Source of the DNA: CAZPLZ01 sp964587525
GTDB taxonomy: Bacteria; Oederibacteriota; CAKKQC01
Assembly (NCBI GenBank): GCA_964587525.1
Contig: CAZPLZ010000053.1
Coordinates: 1-19,068 of the forward strand
Reading direction: 5' to 3'
Length of the DNA stretch: 19,068 nucleotides
Within the stretch, counting starts at the first letter, position 1, and each line of letters begins with the position of its first letter. Under the pieces are notes generated by a model. The model was not told the origin of the DNA, searched no databases, and was given only the letters and a program-made list of their open reading frames with translations. Of this stretch, positions 1 to 7,201 are shown one piece after another. A program made the translations under genes and the position numbers.

Positions 1-1342
1 GGGCATGGCGAAGAGCCTGCGCGACGGCCGAAGCGGCGCGATGGATCTCAACCAGCCGTTCCCTCCCGTCCTTGGCCTCGGCCCCGATGCGGCCCGGATC
101 GATTCGCCGGCGCATCGCTCCCTCCGGAAGTGCGACGGGAGTCACGGTCCTCCACGTTCGTGAGCCGCGGGACGGCTCCCGATCCGTCCCGCTGGCCGGC
201 ACGCCGTAATGATCCAGCATCTTTTCCTCCGTGGCTGCGACGAGATCGAGGAGGATTTCACCGGTTTCCTCATCCACCTTGACCGGAAGGCCGGAGAACG
301 CCCAGTGCACGTCATCCGCGCGCAGCGGGCAGCCGGCGGGCACCTCGACAAGCACGCGGCGTACCGCAAGGTCCGCGTGGCGGTGCCCGATGGAGGGTAG
401 CGGGACGATCCGCACGCGCTGCACGGCAGGGCCATCGTCGGCCCCGGCGGCCTTGCGCCCGATCAGGCAGCGTTCGATCTCTCCCTGCCGCGCGGGGAGC
501 CCCTTCCGGAGCCTCTTGGCCGCCTCGTCGCGCAGCTGGACAACGAGCTCCACCACTCTCGCCACCGGCCAAGCGTCGAATGCACCTTGTTCACCGGGCA
601 TACGGAGCTCGTAGACTCGGCGTGACGGCGGCGACTCGTAAGCCACCTGTTGGAATCGGGGTTTCGGAGGTTGTGAGAAGAGCATCCGAACGCCCTTCTT
701 GCCAGCCTCGGCCTCCGCCAACCTGAATCGTTCGCCGCCAGCCCGGTAGCGCTCCATGAGACTCGCAAGCGATCCAGGCGCCGGGCACAGGAGCGTCAGG
801 CCGCTCCCGGCCTCCGACGGCCGGTAGACGACTCCAGGATGCAACGCCAGTCGGGACTCGAGAGCCATCTCGCTATCCAGCATCTCCCCCCACGCCCAGG
901 CGAGGTCAATGCCTCGCCCGAACTGATAGAGGCGCTCCGCAAGACCGCAGACAGCCTTCGCCTGCGCGTCGCCTGCGCCATCCCCTTCGAATGTCCAGGC
1001 GTAGAGCCAGGGGATGGCGGCATCAAAGATGCGAGGTCTGACAGACTTGGGAGCGCGGATCTCGGCGATGCGACGCGGATCCCCACCCGCCGCATCCAGG
1101 TCGTTGTTCGGAACATACCACGTCACTTCGCTGCCGCTCGCCGCAATGGGTACGGCGATCGCCGGCGGGGAAAGCCCTTCAAGCCACTTGAGCGCCTCGC
1201 AGACCTCACCTTCCAGGGGGCCACCGAGCCCGGCGCCCGCCACCAACGCCTGGAACAGCCGGGCCGGAGACGGCGGCCAGTCGCCGGCGCCGTGGTAGCG
1301 CCCATCGAGACTCCGGACCGTGACCACAAGCCCATACGCCAT
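1..1342 (-). CDS. csb2: Csb2 (type I-G Cas5-Cas6 fusion), 3' end beyond window
   Basis: Predicted crRNA-processing and 5'-handle-binding subunit of a type I-G Cascade, in which Cas5 and Cas6 are fused. The frame is open for 447 codons to the window edge, with no stop. The N-terminus (MAYGLVVTVRSLDGRYHGAG, then DWPPSPARLFQALVA at residues 21-35) is the family signature of the Cas5-like half. The C-terminal half carries RVRIVPLPSIGHRHAD (residues 309-324), typical of the Cas6-like half. By family knowledge, the last residues, including the glycine-rich RNA-binding loop, are missing here. The ATG lies 3 nt after the csb1 stop, with AAGGG about 7 nt upstream, so it is probably coupled to csb1. 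Identity is confident from motifs and context. Whether the off-window end is intact is unknown. Confidence 0.9.
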   Translation of the reverse strand, partial: MAYGLVVTVRSLDGRYHGAGDWPPSPARLFQALVAGAGLGGPLEGEVCEALKWLEGLSPPAIAVPIAASGSEVTWYVPNNDLDAAGGDPRRIAEIRAPKSVRPRIFDAAIPWLYAWTFEGDGAGDAQAKAVCGLAERLYQFGRGIDLAWAWGEMLDSEMALESRLALHPGVVYRPSEAGSGLTLLCPAPGSLASLMERYRAGGERFRLAEAEAGKKGVRMLFSQPPKPRFQQVAYESPPSRRVYELRMPGEQGAFDAWPVARVVELVVQLRDEAAKRLRKGLPARQGEIERCLIGRKAAGADDGPAVQRVRIVPLPSIGHRHADLAVRRVLVEVPAGCPLRADDVHWAFSGLPVKVDEETGEILLDLVAATEEKMLDHYGVPASGTDREPSRGSRTWRTVTPVALPEGAMRRRIDPGRIGAEAKDGRERLVEIHRAASAVAQALRHA

Positions 1343-1345
1343 GGC

Positions 1346-2494
1346 TCAGCCCTTGTCAGCGTCGCCCGGCTTCTTCTTCGAGGCCTTCTTGATCAGATCC
1401 TGGGCCTGTTTGAGATCGAAGTGGTATTCGAGCTTCTCCGGCCACTGGGATCGGAAGGGTTCGACCGCCTCCTTGGCATAGTCCTCGATCACCTTGCGCG
1501 GGCCCTGGCCAGACAATGCCACCGGTTGGGGATCTCCACGCCTTGGCACCTCGGTCCACTCATCCTCCCCGGCGAATCGGAGATTGCAGCCCTCGCGGAG
1601 AAACAGGTCAATCTCGGCGGTGGCGGCCAGCAGCGAAAGTCCGAGCAGGTACTTGCGAAGCTCGGCCGTCTCTTTCTCGTCCTCCCCGCGGAGTCCGCGA
1701 AGCGCCACGAGGTTGACCGTGACCTCACGCTCAATCCGGCCCTTGACGAGGATTCCCCCACGAACGCCTGGCGAGGGAACATCGTCAAATCCTGCATCGG
1801 CCAGCTTCGATCCAGATTTTTTTGCCTGCGCTTCGAGTTCCTCAAACTGGTCCTTGTCCAGTAGCTTCCGCACAGAGTTGAATTGCGACGAGGCCGTAAG
1901 GGGCTCAACGTCCCATGCTCTAATCACCGCGCGCACAAGCCTCGGTCGCTTCTGCCCGCTCTCGCCCCGGGAATCCCAGACGCCGAACACCAGCGAGGTG
2001 GGCGCCAACGCACACAGCGGAACGGCGTTGCCGGTCCTGCGAAGTTCCTCGAAGGCATCCTCGATCTGCTTCGACAACCCTGGACACGACCGCACGACCG
2101 CATCGGCACTCCGGTGTGCCAAGTCCAGCAGCGAGATATTCTCCTTGTGCGCGTCCTTGCCCTTCCCCTGGGTCCGCAGGACGATCTCGATCTGAGGAAC
2201 CAGGGCGGCCAGCGGCTTTGCGGCCTGCCCGTCAGCTGCGGCCTTGAACATCGGCTCCATCCGGTTTGCCTGCGATCCCACGCTGTCCATGAGCGCCACC
2301 TTTGTGCCGTCGGACAGTGTGTCCACGTTGTACCCGATATCGGCGTAGGTCGGCGGGAAGACAACACCCCCCTTTCCCTCGTCGGAAACGCCCTCGACGG
2401 AAACCAGCCGCTGCTTCAGATGAAGCGCTACGGCCCCCACCGGGTTCGTGGCCCATTCATCGAGTTTCTCCTTGGTAATCCCTTCCATGGTCAT
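1346..2494 (-). CDS. csb1: Csb1 (type I-G Cas7 backbone)
   Basis: Cas7-family RAMP protein expected to polymerise along the crRNA as the backbone of the type I-G complex. It is 382 aa from the chosen start. Recognisable family blocks are LDEWATNPVGAVALHLKQRL (residues 11-30), VFPPTYADIGYNVDTLSDGT (45-64) and DSVGSQANRMEP (70-81). The C-terminus is lysine-rich. The first ATG at 2494 is chosen because AGGAGG (2505-2500) sits 5 nt upstream and because this ATG overlaps the csb3 stop as ATGA. A second ATG two codons later is less well placed. It lies between csb3 and csb2, the usual type I-G order. No frame disruption is seen, and the gene looks functional. Confidence 0.92.
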   Translation of the reverse strand: MTMEGITKEKLDEWATNPVGAVALHLKQRLVSVEGVSDEGKGGVVFPPTYADIGYNVDTLSDGTKVALMDSVGSQANRMEPMFKAAADGQAAKPLAALVPQIEIVLRTQGKGKDAHKENISLLDLAHRSADAVVRSCPGLSKQIEDAFEELRRTGNAVPLCALAPTSLVFGVWDSRGESGQKRPRLVRAVIRAWDVEPLTASSQFNSVRKLLDKDQFEELEAQAKKSGSKLADAGFDDVPSPGVRGGILVKGRIEREVTVNLVALRGLRGEDEKETAELRKYLLGLSLLAATAEIDLFLREGCNLRFAGEDEWTEVPRRGDPQPVALSGQGPRKVIEDYAKEAVEPFRSQWPEKLEYHFDLKQAQDLIKKASKKKPGDADKG

Positions 2495-3426
2495 AGATCC
2501 CTCCTTTTCTTCCTGGAATTCCTTGACTGGTCCGAACGGACTTCCCACACCTCCGTAATTACGCGCGCCTGACCTTCCTGCCCCGGCCACCCCAACGTCA
2601 TCTCAAAACATCTCGCGGGAAATGGGAGCGCCGCGCAGCCCAGCGCCGCCCGGAGAAACGCAGGGTCATACAGCATCAAATGATGTGCCTGGTTTGAATG
2701 ACGGCGAACGCCGATCACCCCGTATCGGTATCGAGTCTTTTCTAATCTCAACGGACGCGCGTTTCCAAGCCCGAGAGCGGCCAGCAGTTCAACGATGGGA
2801 AACCCTACAGTGGTCATTCGGCTCTTGTGCTCATTGAGGGAGAACCCGATATCCATAGGAATGTAGTCGCGCCGCCAATCGAGACGGAAACTACTCTCTT
2901 GTGGAGCGGAAAGGGAGAAGGGATCGGCCACCGCCGAAAGGCAACAGCCGCGAACGAGTTCGAGGGCATCCCGTGCCAACGCCGCACCTGGATATCCACC
3001 GGCGCCTGCCCAAAACTTGACGTTGTCGCGAACCGTTTCGTCGCCCCAATGGTCGAGCACAATCCGTCTCGTCCCATCGGACGTCGCCAGGACGGCTGGA
3101 AGCGTAGCTGGGCTACCAGGATCAGGAAAGGGAAACGGCGCGTCAGCGGCCAGCCCTTCGGTCGGCACCTTCCACTTTGTCGTCGAGTTGTTCGACCCCG
3201 GCGGAACCAACGCCACCACTCCTGCGCTGTCCAGGAACTCGAGCGTCACCTCAAAGGGATTCCGATTGCCTCGCGAGCGCAGGATGAACCGGACGTCGGT
3301 CTCGTCACTCCAATCAAATCCACCTTCGGCGTCGCCGACAAGTATCTCGGCGGCCTCGAGGAAACCCAGGCACGCGAACACCTGACCCGGATTGAACAGG
3401 TCAACCCTGATGGAAGCTTCCACCAT
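2491..3426 (-). CDS. csb3: Csb3 / GSU0052-like (Cas8g2-type) type I-G subunit
   Basis: A 311-aa protein whose N-terminus (VDLFNPGQVFACLGFLEAAE, then GDAEGGFDW) matches the type I-G family called Csb3 or GSU0052-like, used in place of or alongside Csx17 as the Cas8-type subunit. The family is poorly characterised, and the Cas8-like role in target recognition is inferred from gene content. The ATG at 3426 shares one base with the TGA of the HD ORF upstream (TGATG), and GGAG lies about 8 nt ahead. The long upstream open frame (to 3840) is arginine/glycine/proline-rich and overlaps the HD coding sequence, so I excluded it. The stop overlaps the csb1 start. Family naming varies between databases, so the symbol is moderately sure and the type I-G assignment is surer. 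Confidence 0.78.
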   Translation of the reverse strand: MVEASIRVDLFNPGQVFACLGFLEAAEILVGDAEGGFDWSDETDVRFILRSRGNRNPFEVTLEFLDSAGVVALVPPGSNNSTTKWKVPTEGLAADAPFPFPDPGSPATLPAVLATSDGTRRIVLDHWGDETVRDNVKFWAGAGGYPGAALARDALELVRGCCLSAVADPFSLSAPQESSFRLDWRRDYIPMDIGFSLNEHKSRMTTVGFPIVELLAALGLGNARPLRLEKTRYRYGVIGVRRHSNQAHHLMLYDPAFLRAALGCAALPFPARCFEMTLGWPGQEGQARVITEVWEVRSDQSRNSRKKRRDL

Positions 3427-3890
3427 CACGCCGTCTCCTGGGCCGCGCCGGCGGGCGTCGCCCCGTGGTCGCGGGAGGCCTGCTGATCCGCCGCGCGCAG
3501 GAGCGCCTCCCACCACGCCAGCCCCCAGGGCCCCCACCGCTTCTGAAGCCTGGCGAACCGGAGCGCGACCTCCCGCGCGCGGTCCTCCAGGGCGGACGGC
3601 GGCGCATCCTCGCACCCGCGGGTCTCGATGACCGGCCGGGCGAAGCCGTGATGCGCGGCGATCAGGTGCAACGCGAGGTCCCGAAGGTCCGGAGGAAGAG
3701 CCGCCAGCGCCCCGACATGCTCGGCATCCGCCACCGATCCGAACTCGTGACGATACCCGTCGAGGAGGTTCAGATTCAGCGGCCCGGCGGTCTTTGCATA
3801 CGGTCCCCCACCCCGCGGCGCATTGAACGCGCGCTGCCATCGGGGCGCCTTCTTGCCCTCGTCATGCAACCGGGCAGCGGCCTCGATCAT
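3426..3890 (-). CDS. Cas3 C-terminal HD nuclease segment, separated by an in-frame stop
   Basis: This is the HD nuclease part of a type I-G Cas3, which normally sits C-terminal to the helicase on one chain. Visible motifs are RLHDEGKKAPRWQRAF (HD dyad), LIAAHHGFARP (paired histidines) and WWEALLRAADQQAS (final aspartate). The homologous reading continues upstream from 3891 to 4022 in the same frame as the helicase ORF. It contains SLAEHQAQTAQRARQLAERL, whose histidine is the expected first HD ligand, and is broken only by a TAG at 4025-4023. The first ATG in the segment (3890) would give 154 aa lacking that histidine; a GAGG lies 11 nt upstream, so reinitiation is possible but poor. It is therefore probably the 3' part of a disrupted cas3 rather than an independent cas3'' gene. 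The stop overlaps csb3. Confidence 0.75.
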   Translation of the reverse strand: MIEAAARLHDEGKKAPRWQRAFNAPRGGGPYAKTAGPLNLNLLDGYRHEFGSVADAEHVGALAALPPDLRDLALHLIAAHHGFARPVIETRGCEDAPPSALEDRAREVALRFARLQKRWGPWGLAWWEALLRAADQQASRDHGATPAGAAQETA

Positions 3891-4022
3891 CCTCGAGTAT
3901 TCCTCGGGCAGCCCAAGTCGCTCGGCAAGCTGGCGGGCGCGCTGCGCCGTCTGTGCCTGGTGCTCGGCGAGGGACTGGGGGACCCCCTCCGAGCGATCCT
4001 CCTCCGTCGCCGCGTCGCCACC

Positions 4023-6233
4023 CTATTTTTCCACGATGAGCCAGCGAACCGGAATGCCGTCTTCGGTCAGCTCGGCCGCGAATCGGTGGCGTTGGCGCCA
4101 ATTCCCCCTGGATGGGGATCCCTCGCCCGCCCTCACGTCTCGCACCTGGAACCGAACGACCGGCTCCCCGGGATTGCCGAGCCACGGCTTGCCATCGTCC
4201 GCGGTGCGGGGAACCTCTTCCGATTCGGCATCCAGGAGTCCTGCCATGAGCCCGCCAAGGCGGGAATCCACGACAAACGTCGCGCCAGCGAGCGTCCTTT
4301 TGAGACCCTCCTCAAGAGCCTTCTGTTCCTTGATGTCACCGGTCGTGAGGTCCTTCACGCTGAATTTGGCTCGCAGGTCGCCCGCGGGGGAGAGGGCGAT
4401 CGCCACCACGTCATCCACGCCAGGCATCGAACCTGCGCCTGGACGATCGGCCCCGTCGAGAGCCCGCTGTCGGCCGGCTTTCTCAGGCTCCTTCAATGCC
4501 TTCGCGCGCGCAAGCAGCCACTCGACCACACGGTACGTCTCCGTCTCGAGCATTTCGCTGGCGTGGGGCGGAGCCGCCTCGAAGAACTGCTCAATCGCCT
4601 GGCTGTCCGTCCCGTCTTCTCCTTGGCGCACGGGCAGATACTTCCGCCAGACGGTGGTGGTCTGTGGCGGGTCGCCCCGTTCCCAGCCGCGGAGCCACGG
4701 CCCGACTTCCGGCCGCCCCGTGTGCTCACGTAGCGAGGTCATGGACCAGGCTTCGACGAGTGCCCGCGAGAGAGCGGGACGCAGCGGGAGCGGTGTGGTG
4801 GCCTCATCGAACAATTTCCTCAAGGCAGCCTCCTTCACGGCCTTCTGCTTTAAGTCGTGGAGCGCGCCAGGACTGACGGTCTTCCCGCCGTCGCCACTGG
4901 GGAGGCGTCCGAGCAGCTTCCGCACCGCCCGCTTTCTCGCCTTGTCGGCCTCCGCCTCCGCATTCTTCTTCGTCTGCTTGGCCGCCTTTCCCTTCCCGCC
5001 CTCCTGCTGGCAAACCACGATGACTTCCGCCTTCCTTGTATCCCCGCCACGGCGATTGACCCGGCCGAGCCGCTGGACCATCCGTTCCCACGCGACGAGG
5101 TCCGAAACCATGTGGTCGGCGTCGAGGTCCACGCCCACCTCTCCGGCCGAGGTGGCGATCAGGAAGGCAGGCTGGCCAGACTGCTCGTGGTCGCCTGCAA
5201 CGAATCCCAACTCCTTGAGCCTCTGTAGAGCCTCCTCGCGCTCGAAGATCCGACGGCCACCGACGAGAAGTTCCACGCGGTCGTCTTTCCACCGTTTCTG
5301 CTTCAGCCGTTTCTTGATGCCCTCCATGACGCTCTCGGCGTCTTTTCTCTTGTCGCAGTACACGAGGATCCGCGCCGGATGCTTCCCCCGGTTTCCGAGT
5401 TCCCAAGCCCGCTTGACGAGCTCCTGCGCAAGTCCGCCTCCACTTTCTCCCTTGAGCCAACAGAAGGTGAGGCGCTTGGACGCGTTGAGGCGCCGCTTGA
5501 CAACGGGGTGCCGGTAGTCGCCAGTCGTGAGACTTGCTCCCATGCCAGCCTTCCATCCTCCAGTCGCGGAAAGCGAGAGCAACTTGAGTCGCGGCATGGT
5601 GGCTATCGCGACGCCTCGCGGGCCGAACTCGGCGTCTCCCGTGGAGATGGTCTCGATGAGTCGCTCGAACGGCGGCACGAGGTGGGCCTCGTCGAGCACC
5701 AGCAGGACGTCCGTGCCGAGAAGTCCGGCGTGGTACGGGCGCATCTTCCGGGAGACTCCATACCCCTCAAAAAGGAATCGGGATCCGACCATATCCACGG
5801 TCCCCACGACGATAGCCGGGATCGCCGGATCCTCGAGCCATTCCCGGTTGTCTACGTAGCGGCCCCGCAGTGTTGAGATCGGCAAGGCTCGACCGCCCAG
5901 CCCGAGCGCCGCTTGCACATCCTGCCTCCGTTCGACCCACGAGCGGAGATTCAGGGCAACCTCGGTCGCCTGGTCCACCACGGCGCGCCGGTCCACGACG
6001 TACACCAGCCGCCGCGGCAGCTTCGCCCCGCTCGCTCGGGCAACGAGCCAAATTGCCATGACCGCCGTCTTGCCGAGCCCCGTTGGAATATCAAGAGCCG
6101 CAGGGATTTTCTCTCTCGTAAAGGAAGCCAAGAGTGTTTCCTGCCAGGGGAACGGCGTCTCACCTTCGCCAAGGTCCAGCGCCTCGCGAAGCCACGCTGT
6201 CGGAATTGGTCGCGGAGGCGATCCGACCGTCAT
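4023..6233 (-). CDS. cas3: Cas3 helicase part (type I-G), ending at an in-frame TAG
   Basis: Superfamily 2 helicase expected to be recruited by the type I-G complex to unwind target DNA. It is 736 aa to the TAG. Motifs are Walker A PTGLGKT (residues 50-56), DEAH (181-184), SAT (222-224), an ATSAGEVGVDLDADH motif V region (360-374) and the motif VI arginine finger QRLGRVNRRG (387-396). After the TAG the same frame continues for 198 codons with the HD domain. Removing the stop would give about 935 aa, the usual size of a type I-G Cas3. I chose ATG 6233 because it overlaps the stop of the csx17 stub (ATGA) and has GAGGGG 6 nt upstream; ATG 6239 is the alternative. Upstream codons are a shadow of the ORF6N gene. 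Helicase motifs look intact; coupling to HD cleavage is in doubt. Confidence 0.9.
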   Translation of the reverse strand: MTVGSPPRPIPTAWLREALDLGEGETPFPWQETLLASFTREKIPAALDIPTGLGKTAVMAIWLVARASGAKLPRRLVYVVDRRAVVDQATEVALNLRSWVERRQDVQAALGLGGRALPISTLRGRYVDNREWLEDPAIPAIVVGTVDMVGSRFLFEGYGVSRKMRPYHAGLLGTDVLLVLDEAHLVPPFERLIETISTGDAEFGPRGVAIATMPRLKLLSLSATGGWKAGMGASLTTGDYRHPVVKRRLNASKRLTFCWLKGESGGGLAQELVKRAWELGNRGKHPARILVYCDKRKDAESVMEGIKKRLKQKRWKDDRVELLVGGRRIFEREEALQRLKELGFVAGDHEQSGQPAFLIATSAGEVGVDLDADHMVSDLVAWERMVQRLGRVNRRGGDTRKAEVIVVCQQEGGKGKAAKQTKKNAEAEADKARKRAVRKLLGRLPSGDGGKTVSPGALHDLKQKAVKEAALRKLFDEATTPLPLRPALSRALVEAWSMTSLREHTGRPEVGPWLRGWERGDPPQTTTVWRKYLPVRQGEDGTDSQAIEQFFEAAPPHASEMLETETYRVVEWLLARAKALKEPEKAGRQRALDGADRPGAGSMPGVDDVVAIALSPAGDLRAKFSVKDLTTGDIKEQKALEEGLKRTLAGATFVVDSRLGGLMAGLLDAESEEVPRTADDGKPWLGNPGEPVVRFQVRDVRAGEGSPSRGNWRQRHRFAAELTEDGIPVRWLIVEK

Positions 6234-6334
6234 GACCATCCCCTCTGCCCACTCCCCAGCTGCAGGACGCCCAGCGCCTTGAGGTAGGCCATCAGCGACT
6301 CGGGTGTGCAGCCGGTCAGCTCGACCGCGGCCAT
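6230..6334 (-). pseudogene. csx17: 34-codon N-terminal stub of Csx17 (Cas8g1)
   Basis: A complete mini-ORF of 34 codons. Its residues 7-24, TGCTPESLMAYLKALGVL, are the conserved start of Csx17, the large Cas8-type subunit of many type I-G systems, which normally continues for hundreds of residues. After QL the reading turns to GSGQRGWS and stops. Its ATG overlaps the ORF6N stop (TGATG) and its TGA overlaps the cas3 ATG (ATGA), so the stub keeps the operon translationally coupled. The simplest reading is a deletion of nearly all of csx17 that brought the second cas3 next to its 5' end. It could also act as a leader peptide; nothing in the sequence shows that. Confidence 0.75.
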
Positions 6335-6903
6335 CACGACCCACCTTCGTCCGAGCCAGGAACCCGGAAGCCGATGCGATGCCTTGGCGGCGCGGGAGGC
6401 GGCTCTGCCAGCCGGTGGATGACGGACACGACGTCCCGGATCGCACGGTCGTGCGCTCCGACGCGGCGCTCCAATTCGGCGAGCTTGTGCGCCAGTTCCT
6501 TGTGAGATGCGAGCGTTCGCCGGAGCCGGACGAACGCCCGGACGACGTACACGCTCGCCTCGACCGCACGCTGACTGCTCAGAACGTTTGCCGCCATCAC
6601 CGCCCCGTGCTCGGTGAAGGCCAAGGGCGGCATCCTCGGATCGCGATGCTTCTGGGAACCGGTCGCAAATTGCGACCGGTTCAGTGCCGCAGCCTCCGCT
6701 TTGGTCAGGCGAAACACGAAGTCGGCGGGAAAGCGGCCGGGGTTGCGCTTGACCTGCTCGTTCAACCGCTTCGTCGGCACAGCGTAGAGGGCGGCCAAAT
6801 CGGCGTCCAATATGACCCGCTCCCCCCTGAGCGGGACGATCCGCCGCTCGACCCGCTCGATCACGGCACGATCGCGGACCGCGGCGGACGACGGCCTACC
6901 CAC
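6334..6903 (-). CDS. ORF6N-domain DNA-binding protein within the cas operon
   Basis: A 189-aa protein with an N-terminal ORF6N domain (phage/antirepressor-type DNA-binding family). The domain shows ILDADLAALYAVPTKRLNEQ, then NPGRFPADFVFRLTKAE and PPLAFTEHGAVMAANVL. A probable coiled coil follows (KELAHKLAELERRVGAHDRA), with a basic and proline-rich tail. The GTG at 6903 is chosen because GGAGG (6914-6910) lies 6 nt upstream and homology begins soon after; the open frame extending to 7188 is low-complexity arginine-rich shadow of the cas3 remnant. The start overlaps the cas3-remnant stop by 8 nt and the stop overlaps the csx17 stub. ORF6N genes occur widely on chromosomes and prophages. A regulatory or anti-phage role here is only inferred from position. 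Confidence 0.82.
   Translation of the reverse strand: MGRPSSAAVRDRAVIERVERRIVPLRGERVILDADLAALYAVPTKRLNEQVKRNPGRFPADFVFRLTKAEAAALNRSQFATGSQKHRDPRMPPLAFTEHGAVMAANVLSSQRAVEASVYVVRAFVRLRRTLASHKELAHKLAELERRVGAHDRAIRDVVSVIHRLAEPPPAPPRHRIGFRVPGSDEGGS
6656..6682. promoter_or_regulatory. 27-bp perfect palindrome inside the ORF6N gene
   Basis: GAACCGGTCGCAA, one central base, then its exact reverse complement TTGCGACCGGTTC (13-nt arms). On the minus strand it encodes the NRSQFATGS stretch of the ORF6N domain. It could be an operator-like site or RNA hairpin, or a by-product of a conserved peptide. The function is unknown. Confidence 0.4.
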
Positions 6904-7201
6904 GAATCGCCTCCGCTCCCCGCCCCGCCGCGGCGCGCTCGTCCGCCGCCTTGCTCGCCCGCATGTCCGCCGCGCGCAGCAGCGCCTCCAGGTACGCCAG
7001 CCGGCGCGGTGTCGCCGCTCGCAGCTCTTCGTTCCCGCCGAATCGCCGCCAGAGCCAGCCCACGACGGCCATAGCGGTCTTACCCAGGCCCGTGGGAACG
7101 CAAACGAGTTGCGGGAGGGATGGGGCCTTCGCGAACCTCCTTTGAAATGGGAAGGGCGCATAGCCTGTGACGTTCCTGAAGAAAGCATCGAAACCCATCA
7201 T
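6896..7201 (-). pseudogene. cas3: Collapsed cas3: Walker A region joined to the end of the HD domain
   Basis: A 101-codon ORF. Residues 1-66 match the start of a csx17-type type I-G Cas3 (FDAFFRNVTGYAPFPFQRRF, then VCVPTGLGKTAMAVVGWLWR with Walker A at 36-42). Residues from about 67-71 on (LAYLEALLRAADMRASKAAD) match the extreme C-terminus of the HD domain, comparable with WWEALLRAADQQAS in the HD segment at 3426-3890. About 800 residues, including DEAH, motifs V-VI and the HD dyad, are missing, yet the frame is kept. The join falls at a motif Ia-type RRL-Y site resembling LAY of the C-terminus, consistent with deletion through short homology. It is first in the operon and overlaps the ORF6N start by 8 nt. 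It cannot be an active helicase or nuclease. Confidence 0.78.

Noticed and set aside
839..1864. 341-codon plus-strand ORF
   Set aside because: It is antisense to csb1/csb2, arginine- and proline-rich, with no recognisable motif; the minus-strand frames carry clear Csb1 and Csb2 signatures.
4023..4025. TAG read as pyrrolysine or other recoded residue
   Set aside because: No supporting element or pyl gene is in the window, the position is a linker rather than an active site, and nonsense mutation or sequence error is simpler.
3465..5517. Long plus-strand ORFs (422 and 564 codons)
   Set aside because: They are antisense to cas3, low in family signals and rich in serine/arginine, as expected for shadows in GC-rich DNA.
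6904..7188. N-terminal extension of the ORF6N ORF to 7188
   Set aside because: The extension is arginine-rich and antisense-frame shadow of the cas3 stub; the GTG at 6903 has a proper ribosome-binding site and the homology starts there.
1..7201. cas1, cas2, cas4 or a CRISPR array
   Set aside because: None is found in either strand of the window; they would be expected beyond csb2 on the left, so absence here says nothing about the genome.
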